Source: Lottia gigantea
Lineage: Eukaryota > Mollusca > Gastropoda > Lottiidae
Assembly (NCBI RefSeq): GCF_000327385.1
Contig: NW_008707481.1
Location: 376,202 to 440,201 of the forward strand
Reading direction: 5' to 3'
Length of the DNA stretch: 64,000 bases
Of the stretch, positions 24,476 to 36,420 are shown piece after piece (the first letter of the stretch is position 1; every line of letters begins with the position of its first letter). A model generated the notes under the pieces. It searched no databases. It was not told the origin of the DNA and saw only the letters and a list, made by a program, of their open reading frames with translations. A program made the translations under genes and the position numbers.

Positions 24476-25529
24476 TACTGTGAACTCTATTAATTCATTA
24501 AATATATATTAGTCTAGGATTAACTACAGTTTTATTAACAGACTCACGCTTTTTATTTCTCCTTCTCCAGGTTAGACAGTTCATTAAGTAGCTCGTTAAG
24601 ATACTCGTTAAATATAGATGATACAATTAGATTCAACTTACTATAGCAGGTTATAGCAGGTTGTTAGAGGTCTCGATTTTTTTTTCTACCAATTTAAACT
24701 CATTTTGTTACTCAAGTAGTTTATTATTGATATATTGAATTGAAGAGGTTAAGTTAATTGGTAGCAGTAAATATAGATGTTGAATATCAGATGGTGATTT
24801 GGATTGCTTGAATTGATGATTATTACTGATCGGAAAAGACACTTTTAAAAAGTTTTTCATCTACTGCCTTGAGGAATATGCAAAACTTGTTCACAAAACC
24901 TGCCTCTCGGAGTTAAAATATGACTATGATACCCGGATCATTTGCAGTTGACATGGAATACATTTTGTATTGAGTATGCAGTTTAACAAAAGTTTTGTTT
25001 ATGTTTTGAGTATGTTACATGAAGGTTATATTTGATTATATGAGGGATTGATTCACCACACTTTAATGATGAAAATTGACAACAAAACTGAATTCATGCT
25101 TTAATGTTTTTTAACTCACATATAACAATTCTGATATACCATCCTTAAAATGAATAAAATGTGTACTGTAAGAGTTGAATATAGGTCTAATTATATCTTG
25201 ATGAATAGAGGTATAGAAATTACTAAACATCATGTCTCATCTAACATTACGCTATATTGATTATCAATATCTTTCTTTTTCTATCCTATAATTTCAGACA
25301 TCTGAAACTCTCTTTAAATTGTCATCTTTTATTCAGGTTAATTTGTTACTTACATAAAGTAATATACTGATTTTATCTGTATTTTAGAAACTATTTTGAT
25401 TAACAATTTTACTATGAGACTTAAGATTAGTAATGAATAATTTATAACAAACAAAAAGTGTTCCAACCAATTGTTACGGTTCTATTAGACGATATATGGT
25501 GACAGGAAACAGTTTAGAAAGGAGAGATA
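24476..25529 (+). other. intron 3, no gene seen
   Basis: AT-rich intronic sequence up to the Tc1/mariner relic. Confidence 0.5.
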
Positions 25530-25531
25530 TA

Positions 25532-26411
25532 CTGAAAGGCAAAAGAAACGTCACTTCTAAAAATACTGGAAAAAATTAACTTACTCTGTTTCTACCGTGA
25601 TTTTTAGTCAACTAATTTACATTTAACATTCTAATGGTCCTTTTGTTGCCTTAAAGTTCAGTTTACATTTGTGTTAAAAATGGAGTGGTTTGCCCAAAAG
25701 CAGTCTTCAAAAGTGAAATGGGTATAAAAGACAATCAAAACCGTCAGGTTTTGCTGATGTTTGTGTCATAGAACGTGAGAAAGCAGTCTTCAAAAGTGAA
25801 ATGGGAATAAAGGCCAATCAAAACCGTCAGGTTTTGCTGATGTTTGTGTCATAGAACGTGAGGCGGTCCAAGCATTATGGTTTGGGGTGAAATTGGACTG
25901 AACCAGAGAGTGGGGCCTGCGGTGTTTCAGAATTTTGGTCCTGCAGGAGTGATGGAGTCACAGCTCTCCACTACATTGACCAAGTCCTCAGACCCCACAT
26001 CTTGGCTTTTTTAGCCTGTCATCGAAACTACACCTTACAGCAGGACAACGCCCGACTCCACACTACCAGAGTCACCAGGGTCACATGCAAGTCATGCCTT
26101 GGCCTGCTCTCAGTCCGGATTTGAATCCAATTGAACACTTGTTGGATAAGATCCAACGCAGACGTTTAAGTGCGCCCAATGCTGACAACTGCAGAAGAAC
26201 TGCGTGTATCCTGAGGATATGGACCCAGATACCGATGTGATGTCATCTGGTGCCTCTCCAAGTTCACAATTTGCAAAAAAATTGTTTATACTGTTAATTT
26301 TGATGAGTGTCAATCACCGACGTTCTCCAATGTCTTTACTTGCATATATAAGCATTGGAAAAAAAAGAAATATATATTATATATCCTAGTGACATTTCTT
26401 TTGCCTTTTAG
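25532..26411 (+). mobile_element. Tc1/mariner DNA transposon relic
   Basis: Terminal inverted repeats: the left begins CTGAAAGGCAAAAGAAACGT, and the right, reverse-complemented, begins CTAAAAGGCAAAAGAAATGT. TA lies on each side (25530-25531, 26412-26413), the family's target duplication. Transposase remains read VMVWG-like near 25876, then QQDNARLHTTRVTR (second catalytic D) and MPWPALSPDLNPIEHL (catalytic E) in different frames. At 880 bp it is shorter than an intact ~1.3-kb Tc1 element and has several frame breaks, so it cannot make transposase. An 83-bp segment (25700-25782) is tandemly repeated at 25783-25862. Confidence 0.92.
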
Positions 26412-26413
26412 TA

Positions 26414-27840
26414 TACATTTATAGCTCACTTTACATTTCATACAAATAAAAGGTTTATTACTATTTATATCTATCTTCTACCTGGCTATTCATTAATTAA
26501 TTCATTCCATGCCCTACCCTACCTTTCTATCCATTTATTCATTCCTTATTTCCTAGCCTACCCTTTATTCATCCATAACAAGAAAAAAGAAAGGAGAAAT
26601 AAAATGGTCTAGAGAAATCAATAATAAAACATGATTTTATCACAGTAATGGCCAATAATTATAAAAATATTTTTATTTCATTAAGATAAAGTTCTGATAA
26701 GATAAAACCTATTATTATAACTCTTCTATTTTTTATACAATATAAATGTTATCATATTGAACATTGTGAATTCATGACAGATTAAAAATACAGTTTAGTA
26801 CAAAATTGTAAAAAGATATCAATTTGCAATGTTAAATTCGTTTCGTTGTACCCTGGATACAGTTTCTCTATTTTTACAATCTTTTAAACTCTTTAGCTAT
26901 TTCTTATTTCAACTCAATTCACCTTTTTCTAGCAATAATCTGTCCAATGCATAAAAAACCTAGGATTTGAAACTATGGTTAGATAAAATAGATAGAATAA
27001 GGCAATAAATACAAAATTGTGATGGAACTTGAAAACATTACTTTGAACTTTCCCATTAAAAATCTTCAACACCATAAAATTTCCTAACATCACTGATCTA
27101 ATTCGACAAAAACTGGAGAAATTTTCAATTGTTGTAATGTTAGTGTTGGATAAATAGTTTGAAAGAAGATTCCTGCTGAGAAACTGTTAGAAACTTTCAG
27201 GATATTTCAACATAAAGATCATCAGATTTATAATTTACTTTCTGTATAGGATTATTGACATGATTTAAGGATTAGCCAAGTTGAAACATTCAGTTGTTGA
27301 AGGATTTGAAAGTTGTAAAGGAAATAGAAAATTGAAATAAAGTTAAGTCTCTTTTACTACAAGACCTTATATTTGTCTTTGTTTGAATTGACGCTTGTAC
27401 TCATTGCACACTGTATGGCTGTCATCATTAGTTGGGTAAAGTACATAACAGTAAGATATAAAATACCATTATATTTGTCCATGTAGGTCATGAACTGAAG
27501 AACATTTAACATCATTTTAGTTTCTGTAAGGAAGAACTTAATTTTCATCTACTAGACTAATAAGGTACATTATAGGATATTAGACTCCATTAACTTTTGA
27601 TGATTTGAATTTGTTTGACTTTAATAAGTAACCATATTTATCTGAGGAGAGTTTTCTTTGTTAATTTTCAAGGTGTGAAGGTCAAAACGGTGTGTGAGGT
27701 TTGACACTTTTGTTTAATGCAGTTAAACACTGAAACATATTTAGTCGTCTGCAACTCAAAGCAGGTCATGTGATGTCAAACATAGTTGAAAACTGTTCAA
27801 GTTCATTTTTTTTCCAGGTGACATTTAAATTTTGTTTTAA
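26414..27840 (+). other. intron 3, no gene seen
   Basis: AT-rich sequence. 26480-26580 has diverged ATTCATTC-type simple repeat. Confidence 0.5.
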
Positions 27841-28129
27841 AACACTGCTAGTGTCAATCGAAGTAATATTGACGAGTTAAGCGTTGTGGACAGCTGTAAA
27901 ATATGTCGTCTGCTCAGATTTGACTTCTGTTGTGATCTATCGATTAACAGTGATTGAAGTTTGAATAGCTCCAGTAAGGTTGTATGGGTCGTGTGATCTG
28001 TGAAGCGTAGCGAAGAAACTTGACAGTAGGATTTGAAAATGTCGTAAAGGTTAATAACAACTGTCTGTATATCTATTCTGTATGACAGCCATGATTTGTT
28101 TTAGCTGAATACACTGGAATATATTTTAA
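27841..28129 (+). promoter_or_regulatory. candidate alternative promoter / 5' non-coding exon
   Basis: Eight CpGs fall within about 170 bp (27858-28015), far above the local intron level. The stretch ends at AA|GTAAGTG, a consensus donor at 28130. No open frame crosses it. It is listed only because composition and donor coincide; no TATA or initiator could be fixed. Confidence 0.25.
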
Positions 28130-31100
28130 GTAAGTGTCTGTTTTTTTACTTTTTATGTCTTTGATAAGTTTGTAAGTTAAATCAATGAATGAGATACCTT
28201 ATTCTCAGTTTTTTCCACTAGAAATTTTATTACCAGTAGAAGAAAAAGAGTTTGATGGCTGTTTGAATTATTTCTTTAAAGCTAAGTTATTGCTTTAGCA
28301 AAAGCAAGAAAATTTGATCATTCTATCATCAGGACAGCTCTGATGAAGACAAAAATTTTTTAATAACAAATCTACCAATTGCTCAGTTTGATATTATATG
28401 TTACACTATGATATATTACATAACCTATCCAATTTAACTGGTAAGGCTTTTCAGTGCATGTGTCTATTCATTTTATGAGAAAGTTGGAGAAAATATTCTA
28501 GAAACTAAATCTTTTAAAGCCTAGGATTGGAAATTTTGAAAGTTAATTTCTATTGGTATTAAAACTTAGTTGAATAAATCTAGCAGAGAGATTAGACTTG
28601 ACGTTGTAGCTGATACATCTGTAGTTTATCACATACAGAAGGAGATCATTCTCACCACTTACAACCTGACTTGCAACTCAGGGATTATTGCTTTGATATA
28701 TACTGCAATGTACAACGATGATAGTTATCATGAGTCAGAGTATGTCCACTCTCCCTGGAATACCGATTATTCAATTTCAATCATGTGATTGACAGCTAGG
28801 ATATGCAAGCTTTTGAAGATGGCCAGATATATTCTCACTCTTAGTTACATACTATAGGGTAGCTTATGAATATGAATCCACATTGTCAATTGAGATAAAA
28901 TTTATGAAAAGTAAATTATGTATTTTTTAAAACTTATAGTTTATACTATGTAGGTTGTAAAATGTGCTCATCTCAACATTTACAGAAATTTGATCAGTAG
29001 GATAGATAGACCAAAAGAAAGATGAAGAACCAGGGTTAGACACCTGAGGGTTGGGGCAAGCCTATTTATAATTAACCTATATCTGATATTAGAAGGCATT
29101 ATTTAATCTTGACCAAATCTCTATAGAATCTCTGAGTAATATCCTCTAACAGTTCATTTTACCATTCAATGTTGCTGACCTCTTTTATCTGGGTAATATG
29201 AATAAATTTTAAAGGAAAAAACACTTGACTTTTGATTCAGTATTTTTGTATTCTCCACTTATTTTTATAAGTTGAATATGGTGAAGAAGTTATTGTAAAG
29301 ATAACTTATAAAGGATGATCTATTAATTTATAAAGACCCTGTGAACCGTGTTATATATGGGTAGTTTTCTTAAACGTAATTTATTTCATGTGAAAAAAAA
29401 ACATTTATTACATGGTTGATTTACCCTTAGATTCATGAAATTATGAGAAATGTATCCATGTTTGATTTAGTTGTTTAATTTGGTCATTATTGATTGAGTT
29501 GTTTTAACCAGTCATGTTTAATTGCAATAGCAAAGTGTCTGATAGTAGTATAAATTAGTGCCATACTTCTTTCATTTAAAGCTTTACTTTTAACTGTTCA
29601 ATACACTACGATTTATAAAAAGGGGAATGAATGTATTTGCCAGTCATGCCTGACTTTGAAATATAAGAAACTGATAAAAATTGACAACAAAGGTACACAA
29701 CACAAGATATTCTAGGCAATTTTAATGATTTGGTTGTGAGGTTTATAATATATAACACCAATATATCTGGTAATGATTGTTATATTAGTTGATTTGGTTG
29801 TGAGGTTTATATTATATAACACCAATATATCTGGCAATGAATTTTTTTTGTATGTCTTGAACCACAATGAAGATATTAAAATCATGTGACACACTCACTG
29901 TATGATCTAACCTTGATGTTATTGAATGAATGATAGAAGTGATAGGTCGTGTCACTGAAGCATATCTTAATATACACCGTCTTTCTGTGTGAATAGGTAT
30001 AATATATATACACTCAGTATGTCTATAAAGTTTAATACAGGTTCAACTTGGAAGTTCAGTATTTTAGAATAACTGTTTTAAGTGAGTGATCTAAGCTCTC
30101 ATAGAAGATTTGGGATGTGAGGATTGACTTAGAATATCTGTTTTATGAGAAAAGCATTGACTGAAGATTTTGGATGCTAGTCCAAGTAGTGGTGTTTTAT
30201 ATGAAGATTTAAAATTCTGGATTAAGACACAATCTTAGTATTTGAACAATTTTGGACAAGGTTACAATAATCAAAATGTTTAGAGGCAAGAACTAGACAT
30301 TTTTTTGATAGATTTTGTTTTTTTACTGTGGATTTACACATGCAGCATCAAAGAGTGGTTAAGTTTACCCATTGCCCAATGAAATGATTTTATTACAGTA
30401 CAGTTATTTATTTTTGATTCTGTTTGAATGAATTCTTGTTTGGATATAAAACTAAGGTAAGATATACATATATACATACATATATTGTTATTTATCATGT
30501 TTGAGGACTTTCATATATAATTTTTTTCTACGACAAATGATAATTTTTATTGAGGTTCATTTTCATGTCATTGATTAGAAATGTCTGTCATATCAAGTTG
30601 AAACCCTTCAAGATCATTTTTATGCCTTCTGTGAGAGTATTAAGCATCCCTTTCAGACTCAGATTGCCATTTGATCATTTTTGAAACTTTAGTTGTTTAT
30701 TTATATATTAGAGTAACAACTATATGTGTAGTGAAATATAAGTTTATATATTTTATGATAAATATAATACAAGACAGTTTTATCTGTATATTTGATATAT
30801 AAATCAGGTTTGACCTAGCCTAGTTAATCATGTTTTATTCTGGGTCTACCTGTGTTGATCCCTGGCCAACCTGTATAATATTATACACTCCCACAGTCAT
30901 ACCTCACTTATAAATAACAACTCAATCATGCTAGTCACATTTGCATTTTGCACTTTAAAAGGATAGCAGTAATAGCTGTAAGCCAACATAGAGGGTTTAG
31001 AGGTAAATTTAAATCAGGTTTCAATATTTTCAAGTGTTTCATGTGTGCAAAGTTTTTCTTATTTTGAAAGACATTAATAATCAGCCAAGCAAGGTAAATA

Positions 31101-32229
31101 TTATAAATAAAATAGATAGTAAGCTTATATATTTGAAATAATCTCATATTTCATCTAAAATCTAAAAGATTTGATGGTCTGAAGTGGGAGTTTGTGTTTT
31201 GTTCATAGTTGGTGGGAGATTTTGATACTGTTCTAATAGTAAGCCAGGTTCAATATTTGCTGAGATCACTGCCTACCCTATATTTAATTGAAATCTTTAT
31301 AAATACCATGTGAATATCAAATTAGGTCAGTATTTTAGAAAGATTTTTGTCAGTTTTAGAGATGAGATAAATAATATGATACAGTATATCTATTAAAGTA
31401 TGTCAAATTACCTACCGTATTTTTTTATCATTAGTCTAATTCTGGATGCTCAGAAATCATTTATTAAAATTTTCTTGTCTCAAAATAGATTTTTTAAATT
31501 GAGATGGGAGGTGAAAGATAATTAACCTGTAATTTTATGGGGTTTTTGTGGTTGCTTTCATCTTCACCTCTGACCACTGAGATTCTCCTCACTATATCCC
31601 TACCCCCTATTGGTTTTTATCTGGCCTGTCCTGACCCCTACTGGTTTAATGACAGACCATTGTATTTAAACATCAGGTTACAAGCTCGTAAAAACTCACA
31701 AAAAATACATTGTTCACAGCTACTTTATTTTTATAAAGGTTAAAGAGCCATTACCACCGTTAATAAATGGTAAATTACCATCATCTCTTTAATATACAGA
31801 ATTATACAGTACAGTATAGTGTTGTAAAGTTTTGTTTACCAATCATATTTGAATCCAACTGAAATATACTGAGCACAAACTTGATCTTCAGAACATCTCC
31901 GTCGTATTTTGATCTTTACAATAAGGCACTTTTTCATTTATTCACTACACAAACTGGCTATCAGAGACAAAACAGAGATGAAATCAAGCTAATTAAGTCT
32001 ATATGTAGCACCAAAATCTCTTGCATAAAATGCTTTTCAAATAGGCCTACACATATTCTACAAAAAATAGTTATAACTAGCAATTTAGAAATTGAGTGGC
32101 AATGAAAATTAGGAAGTAATAACCCTGATATGGTGATAAAACCATGCAAGCTGTTGCCCCTATTATATGGTTTCTTTTTGATCAGCTGTCTTTAATCCTA
32201 ATAATAGCTTGATGTACTCTAGACAACTA
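28130..32229 (+). other. intron 3, no gene seen
   Basis: AT-rich intronic sequence. A 61-bp tandem duplication lies at 29729-29843 (GATTTGGTTGTGAGGTTTAT unit). Short open frames at 28570, 31537 and 31881 have no motif or splice support. Confidence 0.5.
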
Positions 32230-32788
32230 TAACTGTGTTTCCACTGACAAATTGCCGAACTGTTAGCGTTCGGGAACCGTAACGGTTCGGCAATTGAAGC
32301 TTTTCTCGTTCGGCAATTTATCGGGGGCCAAATGAAAGCCGGCTTTCGTTTACTCAGTGGAAACACAAAAAGCCGGCTTTTTCTCGTTCGGCAATAGGGG
32401 GCGGGTCGATAAAAAGAATTCTTATCAGAATAAAAACCAGCATTTGAACTTTCTTTCGTCGCTGCAAGTATCTACAAATGTCTAAGTTACATCCACTGTA
32501 AGAATTGCGTTTTCTCTTCTTTTTAACTAAAAATTTATAAGTTAACATCGAATTGGCGGCCATTATTGCTTTGTTTACCTTACTGCTCATGCGCAATAAT
32601 GTACGTCCGATTTAACGATAGTCTTGTACATCGCGTGCTGTCAATAATGTGAGACTTTATGATCGAGACCAAAGTCGTTCGGGAACCAGAAAAACTCAAG
32701 TGTAAACGCAACGTGTTCGGCAATAAAGCTAGCTCTAAGCTAGCTTAGAGCTAGCTTTCCTTCACAATTGTCAGTGGAAACGCAGTTA
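32230..32788. mobile_element. non-autonomous TIR element with subterminal repeats
   Basis: The ends are 21-bp inverted repeats: TAACTGTGTTTCCACTGACA at the left and TGTCAGTGGAAACGCAGTTA at the right. Inside, the word GTTCGGCAAT or its variant GTTCGGGAACC recurs at least six times within ~150 bp of the ends (about 32270-32395 and 32680-32722), typical of transposase-binding subterminal repeats. AAAGCCGGCTTTC-type palindromes and a 34-bp perfect palindrome are also present. It is much richer in CpG than the intron. No transposase is encoded. The superfamily is uncertain; hAT-like is possible. Confidence 0.8.
32725..32758. repeat. 34-bp perfect palindrome, no spacer
   Basis: AAAGCTAGCTCTAAGCT followed by AGCTTAGAGCTAGCTTT is its own reverse complement. 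It lies just inside the right end of the TIR element. Confidence 0.93.
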
Positions 32789-35700
32789 ATGTTGCAGTAT
32801 GTCTGAATATACAATATAATATTACTGGTAACATCCTTGGTATTGTAACCTAGTTTAAATGGTGTTGAAGAATATCTGGTTATTGAGCTCAGTTGCTGGA
32901 CTATATAAATATAACGGGTTGGAAATACTGGAGCTCAGCAATTTTACCAAAATGTACATTGACAATTAATCAGAAGAGAGTGAGAAAGGTGAAAGCCTGT
33001 TCCCCAATCTAAAACTTACATGCAAATTAAATGCAAGGAAACTTAACTAAACCAGAGCATGGGTCATATGTTTTTCATTAAATCATGTAAAGTCTGAAAT
33101 GAAAATTCATCTCCCCAAGAGACATTACTCTGCCAATGTGTTGATGTTATAACTATTTATTTTGTCATTCTCATAAATAGCTATTTTGTTATTTGGGTTT
33201 TTTGTTTGGCTTTCTCCCATGACCATCAATGATGGCCAAACCTGTTATAAAGTATTGATTTTTGAAGTGAAAGTAGCCAGTGTCCATTGACTAAAGTTGG
33301 TGAAGTATAACTCGGAGAAAATTGACTCAAGTTCTAATCAATAAAAATTATTGAACTCTCCTCCAACAATGGAGGTTTTAATCGTACAGGTACTATGTTT
33401 ATGTTTCACTTCATTGATTCTTAATCAATTGTTTACTTGTCTGTCTGTTTGTTTGTTTGTTGACAAGTTAATAGTGAGGTGAATTTGTTTACTGTTTTTA
33501 TCCGTTTACTGGAATAACAAGGGTTAATGATTTGAATGTATATTTGTAGGATGATGTTTAAAATGTTTTATATTGCTGTTGACTTATAGAAAGACTAAAC
33601 TTACTATTCATTACAAATCTTATGCATGAGATTCCTACTGGAAACTACCAGCTTTGACTTGACAATTTCAATAAAGTCTGGAGCATATTGACTGATCATT
33701 TTACAGTGTCAAATTGGGAACATGTATTCAGAGAAGTCTATTTTGTTGTTGGGATGTTGTGGATACAGACCATTTTTTGACAAAGATATTATTGGCATCT
33801 AAAAATGCATCATGAGTTTTTTTCTATTTTTGCTATCTTTTATTATAACCATATCAGTTGGTTTATAATGTGTCAGATGAAGTTGGGTGGTCAGTGACAT
33901 TGAGTAAACAAATCCTACTTACAGTGACAAATCCCACTTTAATTAGACAAATCCTACTTGAACTATGATGATCAAGTTCATGTGGTAATCAAATATTGAT
34001 ATATATTAATTTTTATTCTGATTAGTAATTCTAGTCATTTGTGCAGAAAGAGAAAAACATATCGTCGGTGACTGCTTGAAACCTTGTATAACGATATATG
34101 AAGCGAAATTACTGTTTGTATGCATATTTTGTTAAAATCTTTTTTATTATTTTTTTACAGCTATAGGTAGTTTTGATTCTTTGATAATTTAAACCTTGTA
34201 TAACAAGTTGAGTACTCTGACCTATTCATCCACCTAACACTATAACAGTACTGTTTAGCATGAGATATTATTACAACTGTGGTCCTCCCTCTGAAATGGA
34301 AGCTGTAGCCTATGTATGTTTGATGCCTTTTTGAAGCTATGAATAGAAACTAGTGAACCACTCTCTTTCTTGTTATCAGAATTAGGTGATGCCTTGTCTA
34401 GAACCATATAACAGTACAAAAGTGACACTGTAAATGTTCAATGTGAAGCACACTCTATATTATCTGTATTATTTACCTGTTGTAAAGTAGAAATGAGAGT
34501 TGACAGTCATAGTTCATCATGACTTAATAAATCTATAAGTATTAATAATGTCTACAGTCTATCACCCCGGGCCAAGATTACCAAGGTCACCTTACCCTCA
34601 TTAACATTGAATGCTTGTATCAATATTGACTAATATTTAGATAAATGGGATCATTCCCTGCCCCTCAGGCTTGCATTTAAACTTGAAAGGCGGGTAAGAT
34701 GTTGAAGTATAACTGGTAAGTAAAATTTCATGTTCTATCTTTTGTTTACTTTATGTATTTTGCAGCAACATCAGAATTTGATTGGTCAAATAGAGGATTG
34801 GACAGATTAGGCATTCCCCAATCTTTCCTGTCATTAGTTCATTCTGAAACACTTTTCAACAATAATGGTGTGGCTTCGAAGACAACGAAAAAACTATCTC
34901 TTCTGCTCAATTGGTATTACTTAGTCCCTCTCCCTGGTCTTCTTGTGTTACAACCTAAAATCCAGATGTTTGACTTCTCTAGCTGTCTAGTATTTCTACT
35001 AAGTTATATTTAAATGTAAATATTTTGAAATATAAAAGTTAATGGGGTCACCTCTTGACCTAACGTTTGTTTGACTTTTAAATTGAAATGTCAAATGTAG
35101 AAATAGGTAGCTGTGGGTGATAATAATAGAGTAATCTTATGGTCCTGGTGGTTTTATGTCACCATATTTTAAGTTATAAATTGGATCACACATTACTGCT
35201 TCTTTATTTGGTCTGTTGTATTTGTATAACACCTAGTCAGTGAATTGACTTGCCAACTAAACTCCAATTTAAGAAAAGTCCAGATCACTCAGACTGACTG
35301 GCTTGTCAACTTGGTTTCAGTTCAAAACATGACATTGTTTAAGGTGTAACTAATATCATATTTTGGGTTTGTTATTCAGTTTTCATTACAGCACTGTATC
35401 AGGTGTTTAGTATATTGTGTTTGTCAGTTGGGTTTCAGCCTTAAGCTAGACATCAACACATCTTGTTGGTTGACAACTGTTCCATGTGTAACTACTGAGA
35501 ATACCTACCACCACTAAGTGATTGAGCTTGTTGCAACCCATAATAGCCATAATGATTACTTATTTGATATTTGAATGTATGATGCACCATGTATGCGCTA
35601 CATCACCTGTACACTATAATAGACATGTACTATTTGATGTATGGTAAGGATTTCATTGATAAAGAGATTTAAACAGGTTCTATCAGTGGTGAAATCTTGT

Positions 35701-35883
35701 TTGTCTGTTTGATGTGTGATGTTACAGCCTTAAGGTATTGTTTCTGGTGAAATATTGAGGTAATAACATTGTTTATATCATGTAATCTAACTCTGATTTA
35801 CCTTCAGATATAAACAAAGACAGGTTTGATGATGAAATAGTTGGTTGTGAAAGTCATTAGTACAAACAAACAATAAAATAGGT
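32789..35883 (+). other. intron 3, no firm gene
   Basis: AT-rich sequence. The open frame 34753-35013 (86 codons) begins just after TTTTGCAG and is more complex than its neighbours (FDWSNRGLDRLGIPQSF), but no family was recognised and no donor fits. Confidence 0.4.
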
Positions 35884-36420
35884 TTAAACAGTGCACCTTG
35901 CTTTATACCAGTTTATCTTAAAATTCATCTTCACACTGCATCCTTTCAATGTAGGGATGTATTTAGCTGTTATGTCTGATTTGATGCATGCAGTGTATTT
36001 GTCAAGGTCTTTTTTGATAAAAATGAGCTGGTTGATTTTGACATGAGCTGACAGTGGTTCTACATCTGACCACTCTGTTATATTTAACACAGTTCTGTGA
36101 TGCCTGGTGTTTCCTTCAAGAATAAAAGAGATAATGGAAACAGATTTGTTATTAAAATTGATAATAGACATTAAAGATGATATTTTTAATGAAGAGATTA
36201 AATAGTTACAATGTGACAATAGAGTATTAAATGATTTAATTCTATTTTTATTGACCGTTGTCACAGATGTGGTTACGCCCAATGCACATGCTTTTCATGT
36301 TGAGGTCCTTTAAATAACAATGATGACACCTATTCATGTCCACTAGCATCTGTCCATTCAATGTGGTGGTCATTAAACAGTATGGTGACCGCTGTCTGCT
36401 TGACCATACAGAAATATGAA
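35884..36420 (-). pseudogene. decayed coding remnant of unknown family
   Basis: A 132-codon minus-strand frame (36282-35884) has a mixed, protein-like composition (ITEWSDVEPLSAHVKINQLI, later IKSDITAKYIPTLKGCSVKM). Further upstream on the same strand another frame reads TILFNDHHIEWTDASGHE before a stop. Coding-like stretches in more than one frame suggest an old retrocopy or transposon piece. No domain was recognised, and chance cannot be excluded. Confidence 0.3.
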
